A DNA stretch of 13,703 nucleotides from PALSA-1006 sp036171275. Lineage in GTDB: Bacteria > Pseudomonadota > Gammaproteobacteria > Burkholderiales > Gallionellaceae. Below the pieces are notes generated by a model. That model ran no database searches. It saw only the letters and a program-made list of their open reading frames with translations, and was not told the origin of the DNA. This document shows, piece after piece, positions 8,601-13,340 of this stretch; position 1 is the stretch's first letter, and each line of letters begins with the position of its first letter. Where the stretch lies: positions 1 through 13,703 of the forward strand of contig JAVHQT010000053.1 in NCBI GenBank assembly GCA_036171275.1, given 5' to 3'. The translations under genes were made by a program, and so were the position numbers.

Positions 8601-9179
8601 GAAATTCGGGGCGCGGGCGAAGTGCTGGGCGAATCGCAAAGCGGTGAAATGCAGGAAATCGGCTTCAGCCTCTATAACGACATGCTCGCCGCCGCCATCG
8701 CCTCGCTTAAACAAGGACACGAGCCGGATATGGCGCATCCGCTTGGCGTGACCACCGAAATCAATTTGCACAGCGCCGCGTTGCTGCCGAATGAGTATTG
8801 CGGCGATATTCATCAACGCTTGGTGATTTACAAACGGCTGGCGAATTGCAACACGCAAAATGAACTGGACGACATGCAGCAAGAGTTGATTGACCGTTTC
8901 GGTCTGCTGCCCGACCCCGCGCAAACGCTGCTAGACAGTCACCGCTTGCGGATTTTGGCGAAACCGCTCGGCATCTGCAAAGTGGATGCGTCGAGTGAAG
9001 CCATCGTCATTCAGTTTGTCCCCAATCCACCAATTGACCCGATGAAAATCATCACGCTGATTCAAAGCCGCCGCTACATCAAAATGAGCGGACAAGACAA
9101 ATTACGCATTGAAATCAAGCATGAAGACTTAAAACTGAGAGTGCTGGCGATTCGGAATTTTTTTGGGGAGCTGGGGTAG
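5628..9179 (+). CDS. mfd: Transcription-repair coupling factor Mfd
   Basis: Mfd is a large DNA translocase that removes RNA polymerase stalled at lesions and recruits UvrA. The 1183 residues show, in order: the UvrB-like N-terminal module (PDWETLPYD and the GEYCVRGGIIDLF region); the RNA-polymerase-interacting domain (VGDPVVHEQHGIARYQGL); and the SF2 translocase core. In that core Walker A is GDVGFGKT (669-676), DEEH is at 770-773, and TLTATPIPRTL and QLRGRVGRSHHQAYAY are present. A C-terminal UvrA-masking domain ends the protein. Key residues lie about 41 positions later than in E. coli (1148 residues, recalled). The surplus is an insertion between about residues 333 and 396, derived from a REP-like palindrome. 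The last 87 codons are duplicated downstream. The frame is intact, so the protein is probably functional. Confidence 0.96.
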   Translation: MLFSSAHSRPRYTQLHGSADALALAQLAAKQSPLIVIAANAQDAQRLLEEIPFFDPKLRVHLLPDWETLPYDHFSPHQDLISERLATLHHIRSNACDVVLLPITTALYPLPPVEHLAAYTFFIKRGEKLNLNGLKEQLAVAGYAHVQQVLTPGEYCVRGGIIDLFAMGSVLPYRLDLFDDEVEGIATFDVDTQRTLYPVPEIRLLPAREFPLDDKGQARFRQKFRDRFDGDPSKSRLYKDVSKGIAPSGIEYYLPLFFEQTATLFDYLPKHATVCLHHDVDAAIAIFSKDTASRYKLLQGDPQRPLLEIKELFLDAEQFFTRLKAFARIDIVSTPQSLVRSTLTNSACPEIVDGVNDAQSGIAGMPSLLRHVQHERLDARQVEGSPKNLTQCTTSSIPNIAVDRRAENPTHALQTFLQSYPGRVLLLADSLGRREIISGYFREYGLAPIPCDDYAAFLASSEKFMLATALMQSGFIEYNQQLAFLTETELYAAQPRSRAVRAAKKSNVEQMLRDLSELKVGDPVVHEQHGIARYQGLVNLDLGEGENEFLLLQYAGEDKLYVPVSQLHVISRYSGGAAETAPLHKLGSGSWDKAKRRALQQVRDTAAELLNIYAQRATRKGHAFKLTYHDYAAFSAGFGFEETADQAAAIEAVLLDLQSGKPMDRLICGDVGFGKTEVALRAAFVAVMDGKQVAVLVPTTLLAEQHFQNFSTRFADWPIRIGELSRFRSAKEVTQALQDLADGKLDIVIGTHKLIQKDVKFHNLGLVILDEEHRFGVQQKERLKALRAEVDVLTLTATPIPRTLAMSLEGLRDFSVIATAPQRRLSIKTFVSNFSQGIIREAVLRELKRGGQVYFLHNQVDTIANMAEKLEDLLPEARIRVAHGQMNERELEAVMRDFHHQRFNVLLCTTIIETGIDVPTANTIIMNRADRFGLAQLHQLRGRVGRSHHQAYAYLLVDSLDGLTAQAKKRLEAIQAMEQLGSGFYLAMHDLEIRGAGEVLGESQSGEMQEIGFSLYNDMLAAAIASLKQGHEPDMAHPLGVTTEINLHSAALLPNEYCGDIHQRLVIYKRLANCNTQNELDDMQQELIDRFGLLPDPAQTLLDSHRLRILAKPLGICKVDASSEAIVIQFVPNPPIDPMKIITLIQSRRYIKMSGQDKLRIEIKHEDLKLRVLAIRNFFGELG
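6669..6750. repeat. REP-like imperfect palindrome embedded in the mfd coding sequence
   Basis: The left arm at 6669-6688 (TGCCCTGAAATTGTCGACGG) pairs imperfectly with the right arm at 6731-6750 (GCTTCGACACGTTCAGCACG); 13 of 20 positions are complementary. Both arms resemble the widespread extragenic CTTCGACAAGCTCAG-type repeat found in many proteobacteria (recalled). The element lies within a roughly 45-codon surplus relative to other Mfd proteins. It is read in frame and causes no stop codon. It is normally a feature of intergenic DNA. Confidence 0.7.
8919..9179 (+). repeat. Direct repeat, copy 1: 3' end of mfd
   Basis: These 261 bp (last 87 codons including the stop of mfd) recur at 9784-10144 once the 100-N gap there is removed. 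I count 12 mismatches, about 95% identity. Together with copy 2 it brackets the DUF4160-DUF2442 pair, and the repeat unit (copy 1 plus the intervening DNA) is 865 bp. Recombination between the copies would excise the unit and restore a single mfd end. Confidence 0.9.
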
Positions 9180-9268
9180 TGCGCGGTTTAAAGTTGCGAA
9201 CAGGGTATCATTGCGCACCTCTTAGCGAGACTGGATTTTTACGTAACTCAATTTAATGAGGAGTCAAT

Positions 9269-9538
9269 ATGCCTATTCTGTCGGTGTTCTTCGGTATCAT
9301 CGTTCGCATGTGGCATGATGATCATCCTCCGCCTCATATTCATGTCGAATACCAAGGTTTTGAAGCACTGGTTAATATTCAAACGGGCATCATAAGTGAA
9401 GGTCGACTTCCCAATAAAGCAGCTGCTATCGTAAAAGAATGGTGCTTGCGACATCAAAAAGAATTATTGGAAAATTGGGAGCGCGGCCAGCATTTTGAAC
9501 CGATGGAGCGCATTCAAGGAGCAGATCAGGATGATTAA
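9269..9538 (+). CDS. DUF4160 domain-containing protein
   Basis: The 89-residue protein covers the whole DUF4160 domain. The opening is MPILSVFFGIIVRMW, then the His/Pro-rich signature DDHPPPHIHVEY, then FEALVNI, EGRLPNKA and LENWERGQ. The clustered His/Asp residues might bind metal or serve catalysis, but no function is established to my knowledge. A strong GAGGAG lies five bases before the ATG. The next gene (DUF2442) overlaps its last eight bases. The two families are recurrent neighbours and are sometimes predicted to form toxin-antitoxin-like pairs, which is an inference, not a demonstration. No clear promoter was seen in the 89 bp after mfd, so it could be read from mfd. Confidence 0.88.
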   Translation: MPILSVFFGIIVRMWHDDHPPPHIHVEYQGFEALVNIQTGIISEGRLPNKAAAIVKEWCLRHQKELLENWERGQHFEPMERIQGADQDD

Positions 9539-9779
9539 ATTAATCGAAGCACGATACTCAAATAACTTTCAAATTGCTTTTGTTTTTTCAGATGGAAAGG
9601 AGGGGACATTTGATGGAACCATCTTGCTGAAAAAAACGGGATCATTACTTGCCCCTTTGCGTGATGAAAGCTACTTCAGCAAGTTTTTTATTGATGCGGG
9701 GGCATTATGTTGGCCGAATGGTTTGGAAATTTCTCCTTCTCGGCTTTATGAATCTTGTCGGATTTTAGAGGCAGCCTGA
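9531..9779 (+). CDS. DUF2442 domain-containing protein
   Basis: The 82-residue protein starts MIKLIEARYSNNFQIAFVFSDGKEG. A central stretch LAPLRDESYFSKFFIDAGALCWPNG and the end ISPSRLYESC are typical of DUF2442. The start at 9531 is chosen because AAGGAG lies nine bases ahead. A longer in-frame start at 9495 would sit deep inside the DUF4160 gene and lacks this support. Its function is unknown. Because its start overlaps the DUF4160 stop, equal production of the two small proteins is likely and they may form a complex. Its stop is only four bases before the repeated mfd tail begins, so the gene occupies the very edge of the inserted segment. Confidence 0.85.
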   Translation: MIKLIEARYSNNFQIAFVFSDGKEGTFDGTILLKKTGSLLAPLRDESYFSKFFIDAGALCWPNGLEISPSRLYESCRILEAA

Positions 9780-9783
9780 AACA

Positions 9784-10144
9784 GCGCAAACGCTGTTGGA
9801 CAGCCATCGCTTGCGGATACTGGCGAAACCGCTCGGCATCTGCAAAGTGGATGCGTCGAGTGAAGCCATCGTCATNNNNNNNNNNNNNNNNNNNNNNNNN
9901 NNNNNNNNNNNNNNNNNNNNNNNNNNNNNNNNNNNNNNNNNNNNNNNNNNNNNNNNNNNNNNNNNNNNNNNNNNNTCAGTTTGTCCCCAACCCACCGATT
10001 GACCCGATGAAAATCATCACCCTGATTCAAAGCCGCCGCTACATCAAAATGAGTGGACAAGACAAATTACGCATTGAAATCAAGCATGAAGACTCAAAAC
10101 TGAGAGTGCTGGCGATTCGGAATTTTTTTGGGGAGCTGGGGTAA
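9784..10144 (+). pseudogene. Duplicated 3' end of mfd (copy 2), interrupted by an assembly gap
   Basis: 9784-9875 aligns to 8919-9010 and 9976-10144 aligns to 9011-9179, both without indels. There are 6 mismatches in each part. All within codons are synonymous except one Leu-to-Ser near the end, and the stop is TAA instead of TAG. It has no start codon, ribosome site or upstream mfd sequence, so it cannot make a functional protein. The nearly purely synonymous divergence shows that both copies evolved for a time as the end of working mfd genes. One was probably acquired from another lineage. A strong hairpin directly after this copy suggests it is the native tail. Confidence 0.88.
9876..9975. 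other. Assembly gap (100 N)
   Basis: The run of exactly 100 N is the conventional size for a gap of unknown length. The flanking bases join without loss when compared with the other mfd tail (9010/9011), so the gap may contain nothing, or additional repeat units that the assembler could not place. Confidence 0.99.
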
Positions 10145-10147
10145 CTT

Positions 10148-10182
10148 TGCGTATGGCGAAATACAAATTCACGCCATACGCA
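10148..10182. terminator. Strong hairpin between the mfd tail copy and the convergent lipoprotein gene
   Basis: Perfect 11-bp arms TGCGTATGGCG (10148-10158) and CGCCATACGCA (10172-10182) enclose a 13-base loop. The hairpin begins four bases after the mfd tail stop and ends seven bases before the end of the minus-strand gene, so it can serve both transcripts. U-tracts are weak on both sides. Confidence 0.6.
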
Positions 10183-10189
10183 GTTTCAA

Positions 10190-10678
10190 TTAGCGAGTTA
10201 TCACAATGTCCAAATCGTCGTCATTATTTACAGTAATTCGTTTTGTAACAGATCCACCCGTTTTTTCTAGCGCTCCTTGATAACCAGTCGGCACCTCCCA
10301 CTGTATTACCGAAGTAACGAAGTAATCTCCGGGAGGTACATTTTTGAAAGTGAATCTTCCGCTGCCATCCGCCGTTTGTGTTTTTATATAACGATCTAGT
10401 CTTGAGTCATTCGGTTCCAAATTCATACGGCCGAGAAAAGCTTTTTCATACCATTCGATCGAATACGAGGTGACCGGATTTAAAAATACCTCATTTCCGG
10501 CCGCAGTTTTGACATCACCTCCACGAGTCTTTAAAAAAGCCTGTCCTCTTATTGTTGCATTGCCAGATCTTTGTAAAGATTGATATTCTTGCTCTGGAAA
10601 AGGCATCCGTGAAACGGGTTGTTGGTAAGTTGCACATCCAGACAATAAAGTAGCTAATATAAAAATAAATAGTTTCAT
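10190..10678 (-). CDS. Putative lipoprotein with a carboxypeptidase-regulatory/Cna-B-like fold
   Basis: The 162-residue protein begins with a signal peptide MKLFIFILATLLSGC ending in a lipobox (LSGC). Cys15 should therefore be lipidated and the protein anchored to a membrane. The C-terminal half contains DGSGRFTFKNVPPGDYFVTSVIQW (about residues 105-128), which resembles the beta-sandwich repeats seen in carboxypeptidase-regulatory-like and Cna-B domains. The ATG at 10678 is chosen because it places the signal peptide at the N-terminus; a GTG 15 bases upstream would spoil it. The ribosome site is weak. I do not recognise a specific family or function. It is convergent with mfd and shares the hairpin between them. 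Confidence 0.75.
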   Translation of the reverse strand: MKLFIFILATLLSGCATYQQPVSRMPFPEQEYQSLQRSGNATIRGQAFLKTRGGDVKTAAGNEVFLNPVTSYSIEWYEKAFLGRMNLEPNDSRLDRYIKTQTADGSGRFTFKNVPPGDYFVTSVIQWEVPTGYQGALEKTGGSVTKRITVNNDDDLDIVITR

Positions 10679-10741
10679 GTTTTCTCTAAACACCTGTATG
10701 TCGGAATTGTTGTAAAACGACGATAATGTCTTATAGTTTTC

Positions 10742-10997
10742 TCAACGGTTTGGTTTCTTGACAATTTTTGATACTTCTTCATCTAGATTAAGCCCTGCAA
10801 CTTTCCCTTTTTCTCTGCTTAGTTCATGACCGCTAGGTGTGTGATCTATATCTCGTGGTGATTATTGGGTGCGCTCATGTAGCTTCGAAATAAATTGATT
10901 AAAAATCTCATTGTTCAAGAAAATCACGGGGTCGGGTTTAGCTTAGTATTCGTGAAGTTTTAGCAATATTTTCTCGTGTTAAAGTTGATAAGTTTAA
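10742..10997 (-). pseudogene. Decayed coding remnant of unknown origin
   Basis: This fills most of the 320-bp gap between the lipoprotein gene and the next gene. On the minus strand, coding-like segments follow one another in different frames: NLSTLTRENIAKTSRILS, then KPDPVIFLNNEI, then FNQFISKLHERTQ. A stop comes next, followed by SPRDIDHTPSGHELSREK and GLNLDEEVSKIVKK to the final TGA at 10742. This pattern suggests a gene of about 85 codons or more broken by two frameshifts and one stop. It has no credible start and I cannot name the family. It could also be chance, but the final 39-codon stretch has a composition like real protein. Confidence 0.35.
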
Positions 10998-10998
10998 G

Positions 10999-11475
10999 TC
11001 AGGCTGCAAGTTTAAGCCGTGGACGCTCTTCTCTAAAGTGGTGATGCGTCACTTGGCGCCGTCCGCAGTTTGGGCAGCGGTTGCTTGCAGACCAAATTTC
11101 TTTGTCAATAGAACCAAAGCGATTTTCATATAAAGAGCAGCTATCCTGCCATGCCTGTTTCAGATTTTCGGCATCCTGTTCACCTCTCATCCCGAAATAT
11201 GGAAAGTGATGAAGAAAGTAACCAAAAATATTTTCACAATCTTCTTGATAGTTTTGGGTATCTAAAATGTGGTAGTGCCAGAAATTGTCTACAAAAGTAG
11301 ATGGAACCATTGGAAAGTCTGGATTTTCTAGGCAGAGCGTTAAAAATCGTTTGTACTCCGCGGCAACGCGTTTCGTGAACTCTAGCGTCCAGCCGAATCC
11401 TTCTTCTTTATCCATTACTTTGACCATGATTGGTTCTAGGTCAAGCGCATTTATTAGTTGATGACTTGTCGGCAT
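10999..11475 (-). CDS. GRDP-like (DUF1399-type) protein
   Basis: The 158-residue protein has a central block FVDNFWHYHILDTQNYQEDCENIFGYFLHHFPYFGMRGE (about residues 62-100), given here as one motif in parts: VDNFWHYHILDT, YQEDC, GYFLHH and PYFGMRG. This is the hallmark of glycine-rich-domain-protein-like proteins (DUF1399 type), known from plants, fungi and scattered bacteria and of unclear biochemical role. Conserved His, Asp and Cys residues could bind metal. A C-terminal CPNCGRR adds a possible half zinc knuckle. The ATG at 11475 is preferred because AAAGGAA lies seven bases ahead; an upstream ATG at 11523 has no such site and lies inside the operator. The gene is divergent from an XRE regulator, with operators overlapping its promoter. 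Confidence 0.7.
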   Translation of the reverse strand: MPTSHQLINALDLEPIMVKVMDKEEGFGWTLEFTKRVAAEYKRFLTLCLENPDFPMVPSTFVDNFWHYHILDTQNYQEDCENIFGYFLHHFPYFGMRGEQDAENLKQAWQDSCSLYENRFGSIDKEIWSASNRCPNCGRRQVTHHHFREERPRLKLAA

Positions 11476-11512
11476 GTTTTTTCCTTTGGGGTAAACGTTG
11501 TTTAGATTTTTA

Positions 11513-11541
11513 ATACTAAGCATTCCTTAGTTCCGCGTCAA
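11513..11541 (-). promoter_or_regulatory. Promoter of the GRDP-like gene
   Basis: On the minus strand TTGACG (complement of 11536-11541) and TAGTAT (complement of 11513-11518) are separated by exactly 17 bases, a near-consensus sigma-70 promoter. Operator 1 (11515-11531) covers the -10 and most of the spacer, so a bound repressor should block RNA polymerase. Confidence 0.7.
11515..11531. promoter_or_regulatory. Operator 1 (ACTAAG-N5-CTTAGT)
   Basis: A 17-bp perfect dyad, ACTAAG CATTC CTTAGT, sits on the GRDP-like gene promoter. It matches operator 2, whose centre is 34 bp away, about three helical turns, so dimers could bind on the same face. The likely ligand is the adjacent XRE protein. 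Confidence 0.7.
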
Positions 11542-11548
11542 GCAAGAT

Positions 11549-11565
11549 ACTAAGAATATCTTAGG
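11549..11565. promoter_or_regulatory. Operator 2 (ACTAAG-N5-CTTAGG)
   Basis: ACTAAG AATAT CTTAGG repeats the arms of operator 1 with one changed end base. It abuts the GTG start codon of the XRE gene, which suggests autoregulation at or around the -10 region of that gene. Confidence 0.7.
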
Positions 11566-11928
11566 GTGAATAAAAGCCCTCAATCGTCGTTACCACTTTT
11601 CTCAGTTCGCATGAAAGCGGCGCGGGAGCGTGTCGGTATTTCTCAAGCGGAATTGGGGGTGCGTGCGGGAATTGATGAGTTTTGTGCATCAGCCAGAATC
11701 AATCAATATGAACGCGGAAAACATGCGCCAGATTTTCTTACCGTGCAAAATTTGGCTCAAGTGTTAGGTGTGCCAACGGCGTATTTTTATGCGGAAGAGG
11801 ATAACTTGGCAGAGCTGATTTTAATATTTGGAAAAATCAACCCCGAAGAAAAAAACAAGTTTTTAAATTCAGCGCGGGAGAAATCAAAGGAGTCAGATTC
11901 CTTTGATTTTAGATTGGGCACTCACTAA
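11566..11928 (+). CDS. XRE-family helix-turn-helix transcriptional regulator
   Basis: The 120-residue protein has an XRE DNA-binding domain at about residues 12-72. It reads MKAARERVGISQAELGVRAG, then a loop, then RINQYERGKHAPDF and VQNLAQVLGVPTAYFY. A charged helical tail without a second recognisable domain follows. The GTG at 11566 directly follows operator 2 and has no room for a ribosome site, so the mRNA may be leaderless. Alternatively, translation may begin at ATG 11611, giving 105 residues, also without a good site. It probably represses itself and the divergent GRDP-like gene through the twin ACTAAG-N5-CTTAG sites. Forty-two bases of its 5' coding part (11600-11641) recur at 13341-13382. 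A perfect 11-bp hairpin lies in its last codons. Confidence 0.85.
   Translation: MNKSPQSSLPLFSVRMKAARERVGISQAELGVRAGIDEFCASARINQYERGKHAPDFLTVQNLAQVLGVPTAYFYAEEDNLAELILIFGKINPEEKNKFLNSAREKSKESDSFDFRLGTH
11600..11641 (+). repeat. 42-bp exact repeat, copy A (inside the XRE gene)
   Basis: Identical over all 42 bases to 13341-13382. It encodes the canonical R-x-K-A-A-R-E-R-x-G-x-S part of the HTH domain here, so this is the original location. An exact match of this length is not expected by chance. Confidence 0.9.
11881..11909 (+). terminator. Hairpin in the last codons of the XRE gene
   Basis: Perfect 11-bp arms AAATCAAAGGA (11881-11891) and TCCTTTGATTT (11899-11909) have a 7-base loop and are followed by TT-A-GATT. 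The element could be an intragenic terminator or attenuator, but the U-tract is short. A second, weaker hairpin (GTTGGC 11941-11946 with GCCAAC 11961-11966) lies after the stop. Confidence 0.4.
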
Positions 11929-12018
11929 TTAAGTGACTCGGTTGGCCTTCATGCTATTCAGCCAACAGAGTATCGCATAGCCATTACAACCCACTTCGCT
12001 TGCGAAAAAATGGCATTT

Positions 12019-12038
12019 TGTAGCACGAACGTGCTACA
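12019..12038. promoter_or_regulatory. Perfect 20-bp palindrome, likely operator of the toxin-antitoxin operon
   Basis: TGTAGCACGAACGTGCTACA has two perfect 9-bp arms around a central AA. It lies 31 bases before the antitoxin start, where a ribbon-helix-helix antitoxin usually binds to repress its own operon. A terminator role for the XRE gene is less likely because no T-tract follows. Promoter boxes around it are not clear. Confidence 0.55.
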
Positions 12039-12069
12039 GTAATTGCCTTCTTATTCCTTGGAGAAAGCG

Positions 12070-12354
12070 ATGTCAACGACCACCATACGTTTCCCGGAAG
12101 CCTTGAAAACTCGCGTTGCAGAAGCCGCGAAACGTTCCGGCATCACCACGCATGGCTTTATCCTTCAGGCCGTTGCAGAAAAAACCGAGCAGGATGATAG
12201 GCGGGCTGATTTTGATGCGCTTGCAGAAGAACGGTATGCCAGTATTGTTGCTTCAGGGGAAACTATTCCGTGGCAGGAAATGCGTGCCTATCTGGAAGAT
12301 CGCCTTGCCGGAAAAGAAGTCAAATCTCCCAACGCTCGAAAATTGGCACGCTGA
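12070..12354 (+). CDS. Ribbon-helix-helix (CopG/ParD-like) antitoxin
   Basis: The 94-residue protein opens with MSTTTIRFPEALKTRVAEAA, the beta-strand and first helix of a ribbon-helix-helix fold, followed by KRSGITTHGFILQAVAEKTE. This N-terminal domain (residues 1-45) should dimerise and bind the palindrome upstream. The C-terminal half (EERYASIVASGETIPWQEM) is the part expected to wrap around and inhibit the toxin. The ATG at 12070 has GGAG seven bases ahead; a TTG at 12043 is in frame but unsupported. Two bases separate its stop from the toxin ATG, the normal antitoxin-first type II operon. The pairing is inferred from layout and family. Confidence 0.87.
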   Translation: MSTTTIRFPEALKTRVAEAAKRSGITTHGFILQAVAEKTEQDDRRADFDALAEERYASIVASGETIPWQEMRAYLEDRLAGKEVKSPNARKLAR

Positions 12355-12356
12355 AA

Positions 12357-12653
12357 ATGTCGCGCATCGAACTGGCAGCTGAAGTTGGCAATGATTTTGA
12401 TCGCATCCTTGATCACCTTGCCCAATATCAGGTTGAAAATCCAGAGGTTCGTATTCGGGAAATCATCGAGGCAATCAACGTGCTTGAATACAATCCCCTG
12501 ATTGGTTGTCCCGCAAATAACGGCAAGCGTGAACTGGTGATCGGGCGTAACGTCCATGGCTACATCGCGTTGTACAGTTACATCATCGAAATAGATACCG
12601 TTTTTGTCCTTGCCGTGCGTAGCCAGCAAGAGGCTGGCTATGTAGTGCTTTAA
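12357..12653 (+). CDS. ParE/RelE-superfamily toxin
   Basis: The 98-residue protein has the family layout. An N-terminal helix pair contains LAAEVGNDFDRILDHLAQY, then the segment INVLEYNPLIGCPANNGKREL. C-terminal strands follow: ELVIGRNVHGYIALYSYI, then DTVFVLAVRSQQEAGY, with the Arg-x-Gln-x-Glu-x-Gly-Tyr end typical of ParE-like proteins. Members inhibit gyrase (ParE) or cut mRNA (RelE), and the sequence alone does not decide between them. There is no convincing ribosome site, so synthesis probably depends on coupling with the antitoxin ORF two bases upstream. The remaining 96 bp to the next gene hold no recognisable feature. Confidence 0.87.
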   Translation: MSRIELAAEVGNDFDRILDHLAQYQVENPEVRIREIIEAINVLEYNPLIGCPANNGKRELVIGRNVHGYIALYSYIIEIDTVFVLAVRSQQEAGYVVL

Positions 12654-12749
12654 TCAGCAACGCACATGAGTTTGGCTTGAGAGTAGCTCGACGGCACAAG
12701 TACTAGAGAAGACTGGTATCAAGTTATTCATAAGAACATAGGCACATTC

Positions 12750-13340
12750 TTAAGTCTCTTGCAAAAATCGCAGCACGGTATGGATGAATTCCGCAGGGTG
12801 GGATAAAAATGGGGCATGGCTTGCGCCTGAAATGGTGTGCAATCGAGCGTTGGGTAAGGTACTGGCTAAATACTGGGAGGCGGCGGGCGGAGTGAGTTTG
12901 TCGCGTTCGCCCGACAATACTAACGTGGGCTGAGTTATTTGTGGCAATTCAGGGCGCAAATCCACGTCGCGCAACATGGCTAAGCCGCTATGCAAAGCAC
13001 TCAAATTAGCTTCGCCTCGACTAAATAATTGTGCGCGCAAGCTGAGCAATAAAGCCCTTTCGTTGTCGCAGCCGCGCAGTTGTAAGGCGAGAAAGCGACG
13101 CAAAGTCGCCGCGTGATTTTGGCTTAAATCGGCGGCAAATTGCGCCAGTAAATCGCTAGACATGCCGTGCGCCCAATCTTCGCGCTGCCGAAAACAGGGT
13201 GTCTTGGCGACCAAAATTAAGCGTTGCACGTGTTGTGGATAACGCTGGGCCCAACGCAAGGCAATTTGTCCGCCTAACGACCAGCCGCATACCGTGAGCG
13301 TTTGTGGAAACTGCGCTGCGAGTTGTGCGACAAGGTTATC
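12750..13340 (-). pseudogene. bioH: 5'-truncated bioH-like alpha/beta hydrolase (pimeloyl-ACP methyl ester carboxylesterase)
   Basis: Known BioH releases pimeloyl-ACP from its methyl ester in biotin synthesis. The 3' part here is well kept. The nucleophile elbow GWSLGGQIALRWA is followed by ILVAKTPCF, the lid region with FLALQLRG, the catalytic Asp in SGERDKLTPP, and the catalytic His in ASHAPFLSHPAEF just before the stop. All three triad residues survive. Homology ends at about 13340: the first 55-60 residues, including the oxyanion-hole HG-W-G segment, are missing. The frame stays open to a GTG-type start near 13490, but those codons come from repeat DNA and do not resemble BioH. I judge the gene non-functional. 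A homologous hydrolase other than BioH cannot be fully excluded. Confidence 0.75.

Noticed and set aside
9179..9218. GTGCGC...GCGCAC inverted repeat after the first mfd stop as a terminator
   Set aside because: Six-base arms with a 28-base loop and no T-tract; no better than chance.
9755..10144. Open frame running across the N gap joining a DUF2442 end to an mfd tail as a fusion protein
   Set aside because: The frame before the gap is not the mfd frame, and continuity depends on 100 placeholder bases; it is an artefact.
9221..10200. TTAGCGAG shared by 9222-9229 and the region after the second mfd tail as a target-site duplication
   Set aside because: A match of only seven to eight bases, not placed symmetrically at the edges of the inserted segment.
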